From NCBI GenBank assembly GCA_903926285.1, contig CAIYIP010000014.1, forward strand, positions 1 to 8,927: 8,927 bases of DNA. The letters are read 5' to 3'. Source of the stretch: an uncultured Gammaproteobacteria bacterium. GTDB lineage: Bacteria; Pseudomonadota; Gammaproteobacteria; Pseudomonadales; Pseudohongiellaceae. The notes beneath the pieces were generated by a model. The model did no database searches and was not told where the DNA came from. It saw only the letters and a program-made list of their open reading frames with translations. The position numbers and the translations under genes are program-made. Of this stretch, positions 1-6,681 are shown in pieces (position 1 is the stretch's first letter; each line of letters begins with the position of its first letter).

Positions 1-2
1 CG

Positions 3-668
3 GTAACAGTTGATGAAGTTGTCATTGATTTGCCCACCGGTAGTGCGAGTATTCGTGGTCTGCGTGTTGCCAACCCCGAGGGTTACAGCGCTGGCAGCAT
101 GCTGGGTTTTGCTGAGCTGAATCTGGTGCTGGATATCACCAACCTCAGTCGCCACAGAATCGGCATCCAGTCAATTGTTGCGCGCAATCCGCATGTGCTT
201 TACGAAATGCAGGGCAATGTCAGCAATCTCGATGTAATTCACAGCAGGCTTGCAGGGGGGAATCCATCTGCAGAAACCTCTGTAAATTCTGCTGACGACA
301 TCCTGCTGGACATAACCCGCATCAATATTCAGGAAATAGGCGCGACCTTGAGTTCACCGCTGCTTTCTGCGCCCGTTGAAGTCAGTCTTGGCGACATCAT
401 CTTGCTTGATCTGAGTGGCACTCCGGACCAGATTGCGCAACAGATTATGGGGCCAGTGATGGCACAGTTATCCAATAATGCAGCTCGCGCTTTGCTGAGC
501 AAGAGGGCAGGTAACTTGCGGGATGACGTGCTGGAGCAGGTCGATGCCAGCCTTGAAGCCGCTGGTGAAACCTTGCGCGAAACCGGAGCTAACATACGCG
601 AAGGTCTTGGCAATTTGTTTGATCGCGATGACGCGGAAGAAACCGGAACTCCGGTAGCTCAGCCATGA
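3..668 (+). CDS. AsmA-like envelope protein, 3' part (5' end outside window)
   Basis: The frame is open to the left edge, so the start and the expected N-terminal membrane anchor lie outside the window; 221 residues are visible. The first visible residues, TVDEVVIDLPTGSASIRGLRV followed by ANPEGY when read with the frame, match a proteobacterial AsmA/DUF748-like family I know, in which a beta-rich repeat of the type 'I-x-G-L-x-V-x-N-P-x-G-Y/F' follows a single N-terminal helix. The middle keeps that family's 'ARNPHVLYE' and 'SNLDVI' stretches. The last 60 or so residues are an Ala/Glu/Arg-rich amphipathic helix containing LEQVDASLEAAGETLRE, ending in an acidic tail. Members are thought to sit in the cell envelope with most of the chain in the periplasm; their exact role is not established, though distant AsmA relatives are linked to lipid transport. 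The stop overlaps the next start (ATGA), so it is probably co-translated with the esterase. Family assignment is moderately sure, function is not. Confidence 0.65.
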   Translation, partial: VTVDEVVIDLPTGSASIRGLRVANPEGYSAGSMLGFAELNLVLDITNLSRHRIGIQSIVARNPHVLYEMQGNVSNLDVIHSRLAGGNPSAETSVNSADDILLDITRINIQEIGATLSSPLLSAPVEVSLGDIILLDLSGTPDQIAQQIMGPVMAQLSNNAARALLSKRAGNLRDDVLEQVDASLEAAGETLRETGANIREGLGNLFDRDDAEETGTPVAQP

Positions 669-1672
669 AAAACACAACAGCGTGGCCGCAAGGAAGCGTC
701 AGTACACATTGGTTGACCAGCACCGTCCTCCAGGACAATCCTCTGAATGATTCTGCGCGCCGCCGCCTGGATGTTTATATTCCGTTCAATCACACAGGCC
801 GCGATTTGCCGTTGCTCGTTGATCTCGTGGGTTTTCTGTCTGGCGGTCCCGCGCATACCAACTGGAAAAACTTCGGGGAAAACTTGCCCGAACGCCTTGA
901 TCGCTTGATTGCCACGGGAGAGCTGCCTCCCGTAGTAGTGGCACTTCCGGATTGTTTCACGCGTCTTGGCGGCAACCAGTACATCAACAGCGCAGGCACC
1001 GGACGGTGGGCGGATTTTCTGGTTGCTGAGATGGTGCCATATCTTGAAGTTGAAATTGGCTGCGGTGGTCATGGCCGGCGCGGGGTGTTCGGCAAAAGCT
1101 CAGGTGGTTACGGCGCCATCACGCATGCGTTACTTTATCCGGAGTTCTGGGCTGCCGCTGCCTGTCATTCCGGTGACATGGGCTTTGAACATATGCTGGC
1201 AGAGTTTCCGGCAGCGTTACGTGCGCTCGGCGGCTGCAACAACGATATCGAGCTTTGGCTGACGCGGTTTTACAACAATCCCAAGCAAAGCAATGGTGAT
1301 CTTCATATCCTCATGCTGCTGGCAATGTGTGCTACTTACGATCCTGATCTCAGCGCCTTCATGAATATACGGTTGCCTGTGGACATGCATACTTGCGAAG
1401 TTATCCCGCAGCGCTGGCATAATTTTCTGCGCTGGGATCCGATCAACATTGCGGCAGAACATGCGTCCGGCATGAAGCAGCTCAAAGCTCTGTTTATCGA
1501 TTGCGGAGCGCAGGACCAATACAATCTGGTATTCGGCGCCAGGCGCCTGCACCGCTTGCTTGAGCAGAAAAATATACCGCACATCTATGAAGAGTTTGCC
1601 GATAACCATTCTGGAATTGACTACCGGATGGATAGGAGCTTGCCGTTGCTGGTAAAGGCCTTGCTGGCGTGA
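665..1672 (+). CDS. Putative-esterase-family alpha/beta hydrolase (esterase D / enterochelin-esterase type)
   Basis: A 335-residue hydrolase of the putative esterase family (the fold of S-formylglutathione hydrolase, enterochelin esterase and mycolyltransferases). The nucleophile elbow is GKSSGG at 143-148, giving Ser145 as nucleophile. Asp284 in 'CGAQDQYN' and His315 in 'FADNHSG' are at the expected spacing for the acid and base, so the triad looks intact. The N-terminal strand 'RRLDVYIP' (34-40) and 'LPLLVDLVGF' (48-57) fit the family core. There is no signal peptide or membrane segment, so it is probably cytoplasmic. Roughly 200-265 is an extra lid-like segment carrying Trp and Met residues that could shape the substrate pocket. 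The ATG overlaps the upstream stop by 4 bp and no strong ribosome site precedes it, so translation probably relies on coupling. The natural ester substrate cannot be read from sequence. Confidence 0.85.
   Translation: MKNTTAWPQGSVSTHWLTSTVLQDNPLNDSARRRLDVYIPFNHTGRDLPLLVDLVGFLSGGPAHTNWKNFGENLPERLDRLIATGELPPVVVALPDCFTRLGGNQYINSAGTGRWADFLVAEMVPYLEVEIGCGGHGRRGVFGKSSGGYGAITHALLYPEFWAAAACHSGDMGFEHMLAEFPAALRALGGCNNDIELWLTRFYNNPKQSNGDLHILMLLAMCATYDPDLSAFMNIRLPVDMHTCEVIPQRWHNFLRWDPINIAAEHASGMKQLKALFIDCGAQDQYNLVFGARRLHRLLEQKNIPHIYEEFADNHSGIDYRMDRSLPLLVKALLA
671..684 (+). repeat. 14-bp direct repeat, copy 1, in the start region of the esterase gene
   Basis: The bases aacacaacagcgtg occur here and again at 1711-1724. 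In both places they follow an ATG in the reading frame, so the esterase begins MKNTTAW and the next gene has an in-frame MNTTAC. The copies differ by one Lys codon just after the ATG. It could be a small duplication of a translation start region, or chance. Confidence 0.4.
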
Positions 1673-2298
1673 GTACCGTAGATTTTCCAATATTGAGTAT
1701 CAATCATATGAACACAACAGCGTGCACAGAATCAGCAGCTGGCTTTGGGCCAGGGAAACAGATTTTTTGCTTGTTGCTTGGCATATGCCACTTGGCATTT
1801 GCTTCGGCAGCACTCGCCCAGACCAACAGGGCAGTAACGGCGGAGCTGCAATGCAGCGGACAGCAGAGCCTGAATGAAGTGGTAGTTACCTTGCGCAACT
1901 CGGGCAATACCGGTACAGCAGTCGTGTTGGGGACGCGGCTAGGGAATATCTATCTGGCGAAAACCCTGTCATTCGAAGCGAGGCTTGCAAATGGCCTGCT
2001 GCAGCATTTTGCCTTTGACAATCCTGTTTTTTCCACCAGTTCTACGGCGCGTGAAGATCCCTGGATTGTGCCGTTGCCGGCCCACTCATCCTATGCAGTA
2101 ACCATCAGCAGCAATCATTTTCTGGCAGGCAATGGCCAGCGCCTTGATGAAGTAGCCGCCGTCGCCGATATCCAGCTGCATCTGACAGGAAGCAAGATCG
2201 AACCATTAAACGTCGACATCCTCGGCCTCGCAACCTGGGAAGTGCTGATTATGGATATGCAATCAGCTCCGCTGGCTGTTCCGGATGATTGCCAGTAA
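1669..2298 (+). CDS. Small secreted protein of unknown function
   Basis: I do not recognise a named family. The longest reading starts with GTG overlapping the esterase stop (GTGA), with AAAGG about 10 bases upstream, giving 209 residues. An ATG at 1708 (196 residues) is the main alternative and is preceded only by a weak GAG. From either start, a hydrophobic stretch 'IFCLLLGICHLAFASAALA' followed by QT looks like a signal peptide with an A-x-A type cleavage site, so the mature protein of about 159 residues should be periplasmic or secreted. The mature part is rich in alternating beta-type residues and has Cys near both ends ('ELQC' and 'DDCQ'), which could form a disulfide closing an immunoglobulin-like sandwich. 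The conserved-looking stretches 'VVLGTRLGN' and 'DPWIVPLPA' resemble uncharacterised secreted proteins. It is the last gene of the left block. Confidence 0.65.
   Translation: MSTVDFPILSINHMNTTACTESAAGFGPGKQIFCLLLGICHLAFASAALAQTNRAVTAELQCSGQQSLNEVVVTLRNSGNTGTAVVLGTRLGNIYLAKTLSFEARLANGLLQHFAFDNPVFSTSSTAREDPWIVPLPAHSSYAVTISSNHFLAGNGQRLDEVAAVADIQLHLTGSKIEPLNVDILGLATWEVLIMDMQSAPLAVPDDCQ
1711..1724 (+). repeat. 14-bp direct repeat, copy 2, after an in-frame ATG of the secreted-protein gene
   Basis: This is the second copy of aacacaacagcgtg (first at 671-684). It lies directly behind the in-frame ATG at 1708. This mildly favours 1708 as a real, or ancestral, start of the secreted-protein gene. Confidence 0.4.
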
Positions 2299-2303
2299 CC
2301 TGG

Positions 2304-2504
2304 TCAAGCAACCACAACCATATTAAGGCCTTCACGTTTTCCGTTATAGAGCGCTTTGTCAGCCCTTAACAGGGCTGGTTCAAGCGTCATCATTCTTGGG
2401 CCGGACAGGCCGATCCAGAAATAATAGGCCAGGGTTTCGGGTATGCGTGGCGCACCTGTAGCGCGCGTCCATGATCTTACCCAGGAATTCTTCTGTTTAC
2501 CGCT
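2304..2504 (-). pseudogene. Remnant of a GGDEF-domain (diguanylate cyclase) gene, C-terminal end only
   Basis: On the minus strand the frame ending at the TGA in 2304-2306 reads ADKALYNGKREGLNMVVVA then stop. This is the typical end of a GGDEF domain (family pattern 'RADxALYxAKxxGRNRV'). Just before it come 'LEPALLR' and, further up, 'FWIGLSGPR', which matches the 'SIGLS' strand position of GGDEF domains. The frame is open from 2504 but a stop lies at 2505-2507, and nothing upstream encodes the GG(D/E)EF signature, the nucleotide site or a sensor domain. Upstream of about 2456 the homology fades. About 50 recognisable codons out of a usual 160-residue domain remain, so no functional cyclic-di-GMP synthase can be made. 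It lies antisense between two convergent genes. The identity of the fragment is quite sure; how it arose is inference. Confidence 0.75.
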
Positions 2505-2532
2505 TCAGACTGGCAGCTTGGTTTGAAGTGAG

Positions 2533-4524
2533 CTAAAGCGTATACGCTTTTTGGTCATTCCTGAGTTGAATAAAGTACTCCAGCGCGTGAGGATTACTCA
2601 TGGCATCTCTGTTGGCCGCCTTTGTCACGTCAATTCCCATCAGTATCTTGCGCACCGGTATTTCCATTTTTTTGCCGGTGAGAGTGTAGGGGATATCCTC
2701 GACCAGAAAAATTTCGTCTGGGATATGGCGCGGGCTGTAATCATTACGCAGCTTGAGATTGATTTTTTTCTTGAGTTCGTCGGTCAGTTGTTGCCCCTCA
2801 TGGAGTTTGACAAACAAGGGCATGAAAAATCTTTCGCCGCTCAAGTCGAGGTTAACAATCAACGAGTCCTGCACTTCGGGAATACCTGCAACACTACGAT
2901 AGATTTCAGCAGTTCCGATACGGACACCGTAACGGTTTAGTGTTGCATCCGAGCGCCCCAGAACAAAGCAGCCATCGTCATCGTCGATTTTGAAATAGTC
3001 GCCCTGGCGCCAGATGCCGGGATAGTCAGAAAAATAGGTTTCGATATAACGCGCATTGTCAGGATCATTCCAGAAATACAGTGGCATCGATGGCATCGGT
3101 TGGCAGACAACAAATTCGCCGACCACATTACGAATGGATTTGCCGTTTTCATCAAAGGCCTGCAGGTCTACGCCAAGATGTGGCATCTGGATCACGCCTG
3201 CTCTTACTGGCATGCCAGGCATGGGGCCGCAAAAACCGGAGCAGATATCGGTGCCGCCGCTGCCTGGAGCCACATAGATATCGCTTTTTACATTCTTGTA
3301 GAACCACTCCATACATTCTGCTGAAACAGGTGAACCCGCGAGCATGATTGACTCAAGTTTTACAAAATGAAATTTGTCTTTTGGTACGATGCCGGCGTTT
3401 TCCTGCATCTGTTGCAACGTGGGGCTCGCACCGAACAGGCGCGCACCCGCTTCGTCAGTCATCTTCCAGAGTGCATCTGGTTCAGGCCAGGTGGGGTTGC
3501 CGTCATACAGAATGGGGCGTGCTTGTATGAGCATAGAGCTCACAATGAAGTTCCACATCATCCAGCCGGTGGTAGTGAAGAAGAACATGCGATCGTCGGG
3601 CTTGAGATCGTAATGCAGCGAACACAGCTTTGATTGTTCGAGAATGATGCCGCCGTGGCCATGTACGATGGCTTTGGGTAGGCCTGTGGTGCCCGAGGAA
3701 AACAATATCCAGAGTGGATGCTGGAACGGCACCTGTTCAAACACAAAATCTTCAGCAGCAACATCCGGTGCTTGCATCAGCGTATCCCATAACACTGAAT
3801 TTTCATTGGGCAGCTGCGTGTCGGTCTTATCAAGATAGGGCAGATAGATCACATTTTCTACAGAGGGCAGGGCTTTAAGAATGTTCTGTACTTCCTGTTT
3901 ACGATTGAAAGCCTTGCCCTTGTAGTAATAACCATCAACGCAGAACAGCACTTTGGGTTCGATCTGCGAGAGGCGGTCGAGTACGCTGTGAGTACCAAAA
4001 TCCGGTGAGCATGAAGACCAGATCGCACCGATACTACTCGTGGCAAGAAGCGCAGTTACAGCTTCCGGAATGTTCGTCATGTATGCGGCAACCCTGTCAC
4101 CAGGCTTGATGCCCATGGCGCGCAGCTGGGTAGCAAGCTTGCGTACATTGGCGCCAAGTTCAGTCCAGCTCAGTTCCTGAAGTGGCGACTGCTCACTCGC
4201 GTAAAGCAGTGCGGTAACACCGGCCTTTTCATGGCGCATGATGTGCTGCGCATAATTGAGGCGGGCGCCTGGAAACCAGTCCGCACCTGGCATGCTGCGT
4301 TTGCCGAGTACTGCCTGCGGGGGTGTGCTGGCCTCGACTTTGTAGAAGTCCCAGATTGCCTGCCAAAAATCATCCAGCTGATTGACTGACCACTGCCGCA
4401 GCGCGGCGTAGTCAGTAAACTCCAGATTTCGATTAGTCTTGAGCCAGTTTCTGAATTGTTGAAGGTTGGAAGATGCAACCCAGCTGGCATCGGGCTGCCA
4501 GAGAATTTCGCCTACAGTGACCAT
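2533..4524 (-). CDS. Acetoacetyl-CoA synthetase (acetoacetate--CoA ligase)
   Basis: This ATP-dependent ligase converts acetoacetate, ATP and CoA to acetoacetyl-CoA, AMP and pyrophosphate, feeding ketone-body or leucine breakdown products or polyhydroxybutyrate turnover into central metabolism. The chosen ATG gives 663 residues, the usual family length, and is preceded by AGGA 10 bases upstream. The frame extends to an ATG at 4612-4614 (30 more residues), but that start has no ribosome site and the extension is Asn/Lys-rich and unlike the family. The N-terminus 'ILWQPDASWVASSNLQQF' is typical of acetoacetyl- rather than acetyl-CoA synthetases. ANL-superfamily motifs, in 663-residue numbering, are: phosphate loop SSGTTGLPK at 276-284, 'APGSGGTDICSGF' near 419-431, 'RQGDY' near 506-510, hinge region 'GRSDATLNRYGVRIG' from 523, and catalytic Lys618 in 'TGKKMEIP'. 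All appear intact. The TAG stop abuts a 16-bp palindrome. Confidence 0.93.
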   Translation of the reverse strand: MVTVGEILWQPDASWVASSNLQQFRNWLKTNRNLEFTDYAALRQWSVNQLDDFWQAIWDFYKVEASTPPQAVLGKRSMPGADWFPGARLNYAQHIMRHEKAGVTALLYASEQSPLQELSWTELGANVRKLATQLRAMGIKPGDRVAAYMTNIPEAVTALLATSSIGAIWSSCSPDFGTHSVLDRLSQIEPKVLFCVDGYYYKGKAFNRKQEVQNILKALPSVENVIYLPYLDKTDTQLPNENSVLWDTLMQAPDVAAEDFVFEQVPFQHPLWILFSSGTTGLPKAIVHGHGGIILEQSKLCSLHYDLKPDDRMFFFTTTGWMMWNFIVSSMLIQARPILYDGNPTWPEPDALWKMTDEAGARLFGASPTLQQMQENAGIVPKDKFHFVKLESIMLAGSPVSAECMEWFYKNVKSDIYVAPGSGGTDICSGFCGPMPGMPVRAGVIQMPHLGVDLQAFDENGKSIRNVVGEFVVCQPMPSMPLYFWNDPDNARYIETYFSDYPGIWRQGDYFKIDDDDGCFVLGRSDATLNRYGVRIGTAEIYRSVAGIPEVQDSLIVNLDLSGERFFMPLFVKLHEGQQLTDELKKKINLKLRNDYSPRHIPDEIFLVEDIPYTLTGKKMEIPVRKILMGIDVTKAANRDAMSNPHALEYFIQLRNDQKAYTL
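2535..2550. other. Perfect 16-bp palindrome at the acetoacetyl-CoA synthetase stop codon
   Basis: AAAGCGTATACGCTTT is its own reverse complement and can fold as a 6-bp stem with a TATA loop. On the plus strand it is followed by two more T, giving a run of five, so it could act as a weak terminator for transcription arriving from the left. For the minus-strand gene it covers the last codons and the first base of the stop. It may simply reflect coding sequence. Confidence 0.3.
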
Positions 4525-4732
4525 TCGGATCTTGTCCTGAAATTTTTCATTATTATTTTTAATTGGGTTTTTTCCCGCACTTGCTGAGGAAATTGCCAGG
4601 GTTTCCGTTATCATCCGGTGAAGCGAGCGAGCTGCTGTACCCTGCGTTTGCAGGCGCCAATACTACCACCCTCATCCCGACGGGTCATCAGGCCGGACAG
4701 GGATTTAGCCTTACGGAAATCTGCGTATTTAC
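4525..4732. promoter_or_regulatory. Divergent intergenic region between acetoacetyl-CoA synthetase and cytochrome c operon
   Basis: This is the only gap in the window from which two transcription units diverge, so promoters in both directions are expected here. I see no convincing -35/-10 pair on either strand. The segment near 4541-4570 is A/T-rich compared with its surroundings. It holds a short inverted repeat at 4641-4654 (CCTGC, GTTT, GCAGG), a possible operator or chance. The AGGA site that decides the synthetase start is at 4535-4538. The cytochrome gene has only a distant GGAAA before its ATG. Confidence 0.4.
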
Positions 4733-5143
4733 ATGAAAAAGTTGCCGCTCCTGATTCTCTTGCTTGTGTTTACGAGTGTGCTTGTTTCAGGTGTTCTGCT
4801 TTATCTACACAGGAGTGCAGATTCTGCTGTGCATGAAGCAGATTCGTTGCCTGCTCCTGGCGTGGCATTGGCCGCCGAGAAGGGCTGTACAGCATGTCAT
4901 TCACTTGATGGAACCGCGGGCATAGGACCAAGCTGGAAGGGAACCTATGGCTCGCCCAGGGTCATGACTGATGGCTCCGAGCGCCTGGCCGATGATGCCT
5001 ATCTCAGAAAGTCGATGCTTGAGCCCGCCGCGGAAGTTGTAACGGGCTTTGCGAATGTGATGATTGCTCCTGAACTGTCGGAAGCCGAGATTGCGCAGCT
5101 GTTACAATTGTTCCGCCAACTCGGAAGCCCATCTTCAGAATGA
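4733..5143 (+). CDS. Membrane-anchored monoheme c-type cytochrome (oxidase subunit II-like heme domain)
   Basis: A 136-residue electron carrier. Residues 4-25 form a single hydrophobic N-terminal helix with no obvious cleavage site, so it is probably anchored in the inner membrane with the heme in the periplasm. The heme attachment motif is CTACH at 52-56 (Cys52, Cys55, His56). The surrounding 'KGCTACHSLDGTAGIGPSWKG' region, the 'TDGSE...ADDAYLR' segment and 'SEAEIAQLL' closely follow the C-terminal cytochrome c domain fused to subunit II of caa3-type oxidases, but here there is no CuA domain. Met110 in 'GFANVM' is the likely sixth ligand; the following residue is Ile where the family usually has Pro. 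It is first in a four-gene block and its stop overlaps the next start (ATGA). A redox role is firm; the electron donor and acceptor are unknown. Confidence 0.88.
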   Translation: MKKLPLLILLLVFTSVLVSGVLLYLHRSADSAVHEADSLPAPGVALAAEKGCTACHSLDGTAGIGPSWKGTYGSPRVMTDGSERLADDAYLRKSMLEPAAEVVTGFANVMIAPELSEAEIAQLLQLFRQLGSPSSE

Positions 5144-6681
5144 AAGCCATCAAGCCCGCCAGTCTGTCCATGCTCCGCTTCATCACGCTGGCTTGCCTGC
5201 TCGCGAGTCTTGTAGGTTGTGGGCAGACAATGGATGCCCGCAAACTCGCCATGCAAACCTTGCAGGCGCGCACGCTCGAGCTAGCGGAAAAATTTCATGA
5301 CTGTGAGCGTAGCAGTACCACTTCTGCACCGGCACTGCTAGCGCGCAGCCAATGTCTGGTTTTTACCACACCCGAAAATCCGGCGGCACCACAAGGACGC
5401 CAGCTGCAATTGCAAGTGATGGTAATTCCCTCAGTCAGGCAATTTCCCGAACCCGATCCCTTTGTGATTCTGGTAGGTGGGCCGGGTCAGGCAGCCACGG
5501 TTGATGCACTGCCGGTAATACCGTTCTTCCAGAGTATCCGTCAGGACCGCGATATTGTGCTGGTGGATCAGCGTGGCACGGGCAAGCTGAGTCCCTTCGA
5601 TTGTGAGTTTGGCAACGAAGAAGAAGTGTCGAGGAACATCGCACTACTGCTGGAATTGCAGACACAATATTTGCGGGACTGTCTCGCTGCAATCGAAGCA
5701 GAACCGGAATATTACACAACCGATATTGCAGCGCAGGATCTCGACGCCATTCGCAATTATCTCGGCTACAATCAGCTCAATCTGTGGGGCATTTCCTATG
5801 GCACGCGTGTCGCACTCGCTTATCTCAAATATTTTCCTGACAACACCCGGACTGTGGTTATCGATGGTGTAGCGCCTCCGGGTGTGCTGCCACTTGAGGC
5901 GGCGCGTGACAGTGCCGTAGCCCTGCAGAATGTGTTGGCACTTTGTGCTGCCGAAACAGCATGTGCCAATGCATTCCCTGAGCTTCAGGTACATTATGAT
6001 GAGCTTGTTGCAAAGTATGTGGAGCCCATAAATATCCGCGTACTTGACCAGAAGACCGGTCAGAAAAAAGCCACCGAGCTTCAGGCAGCAGAAATTCAAA
6101 GCAGTTTATTCACACTACTCTACAGCAGGGAAACCACGCGCCTGATTCCGCTTTTCATCGAGCAGCTGTATCAGGAAAATTTCCAGATGCTCACTGCCAT
6201 CTCCGATGTGGAAACCGGTGTCAACGTTGGTATGTATTATTCAGTCTTGTGCAGCGAGGACATTCCTCTATTTGATGAAAATGAACTTGCTGCAGCAGCA
6301 GGCGAGAGTGGCCTGCCGTTCTACGACAGGCTGGTATTGCCCCGAGTGGAAGCCTGCAAGGTGTGGCCGTCACGCAAGCTGGAACAGGAGTTTTTTGCGC
6401 CTGTGGTTTCCGACAAGCCTGTGCTGATTTTTTCGGCTACCCAGGATCCTGTAACACCACAGCGCTGGGGCGAACAGGTAGCAGCAACTCTCGGCAATTC
6501 GCGGCACTTGATCGCTAAAGGTGTCGGCCATGGCGTGTTCGGTTATGGCTGCGCCACAAACCTGATTGCCGAACTGGTCGATACTGCGCAGGTCCAGAAT
6601 CTGGATGCCACCTGTCTCGAAAAATTGGCTACGCGACCGTTTTTTGTCAGCCCCGGTGGAAGTGCGGTCGTGGATGATTAG
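5140..6681 (+). CDS. Alpha/beta-hydrolase lipoprotein, peptidase S33 (proline iminopeptidase/TAP-like) family
   Basis: A 513-residue exocytoplasmic hydrolase. The N-terminus is a lipoprotein signal ending in the lipobox LVGC with Cys27 as the lipidated residue; Gly at +2 gives no inner-membrane retention signal, so outer-membrane attachment is plausible. Family S33 motifs are present in order: oxyanion segment 'VGGPGQ' at 112-117 (His of the usual HGGPG replaced by Val), 'DQRGTGKLSPFDC' at 143-155, nucleophile elbow GISYG at 217-221 with Ser219, acid Asp436 in 'ATQDPVTP', and His464 in 'GVGHGVFG'. The C-terminal third matches the TAP-like domain. About ten further Cys in the mature protein suggest disulfides. 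Relatives are amino- or tripeptidyl-peptidases; the substrate here is unknown. It overlaps the cytochrome gene by 4 bp and natA by 8 bp. Met11 is an alternative start, but the ATGA overlap favours the one given. Confidence 0.87.
   Translation: MKAIKPASLSMLRFITLACLLASLVGCGQTMDARKLAMQTLQARTLELAEKFHDCERSSTTSAPALLARSQCLVFTTPENPAAPQGRQLQLQVMVIPSVRQFPEPDPFVILVGGPGQAATVDALPVIPFFQSIRQDRDIVLVDQRGTGKLSPFDCEFGNEEEVSRNIALLLELQTQYLRDCLAAIEAEPEYYTTDIAAQDLDAIRNYLGYNQLNLWGISYGTRVALAYLKYFPDNTRTVVIDGVAPPGVLPLEAARDSAVALQNVLALCAAETACANAFPELQVHYDELVAKYVEPINIRVLDQKTGQKKATELQAAEIQSSLFTLLYSRETTRLIPLFIEQLYQENFQMLTAISDVETGVNVGMYYSVLCSEDIPLFDENELAAAAGESGLPFYDRLVLPRVEACKVWPSRKLEQEFFAPVVSDKPVLIFSATQDPVTPQRWGEQVAATLGNSRHLIAKGVGHGVFGYGCATNLIAELVDTAQVQNLDATCLEKLATRPFFVSPGGSAVVDD

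Noticed and set aside
642..655. Inverted repeat ACCGG AACT CCGGT just before the esterase start
   Set aside because: It is short and lies inside the end of the AsmA-like coding region; an effect on esterase translation is possible but unsupported.
659..1072. Minus-strand 137-codon open frame
   Set aside because: It is antisense to the esterase, whose motifs and overlaps are convincing; no domain is recognisable in it.
2360..2377. Stem-loop CAGCCCT / TAAC / AGGGCTG as a terminator for the left block
   Set aside because: No T tract follows on either strand and the bases belong to the GGDEF coding remnant (ALLRADK), so the symmetry is probably incidental.
2551..2940. Plus-strand 129-codon open frame
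   Set aside because: It is antisense to the C-terminal domain of the acetoacetyl-CoA synthetase and shows no recognisable protein features.
4565..4576. GGG TTTTTT CCC hairpin-like element near the synthetase start
   Set aside because: A 3-bp stem is too weak to be a terminator or attenuator.
4618..4836. Plus-strand 72-codon frame overlapping the cytochrome c start
   Set aside because: It has a Cys- and Arg-rich composition without a domain, and it overlaps the cytochrome gene in another frame.
5644..6099. Minus-strand 151-codon open frame
   Set aside because: It lies fully inside the well-supported S33 hydrolase gene, is Cys-rich in an implausible way and matches no family.
6566..6673. Upstream ATG extension of natA
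   Set aside because: The 36 added residues lie inside the hydrolase gene, do not resemble ABC proteins, and the ABC domain begins right after the ATG at 6674.
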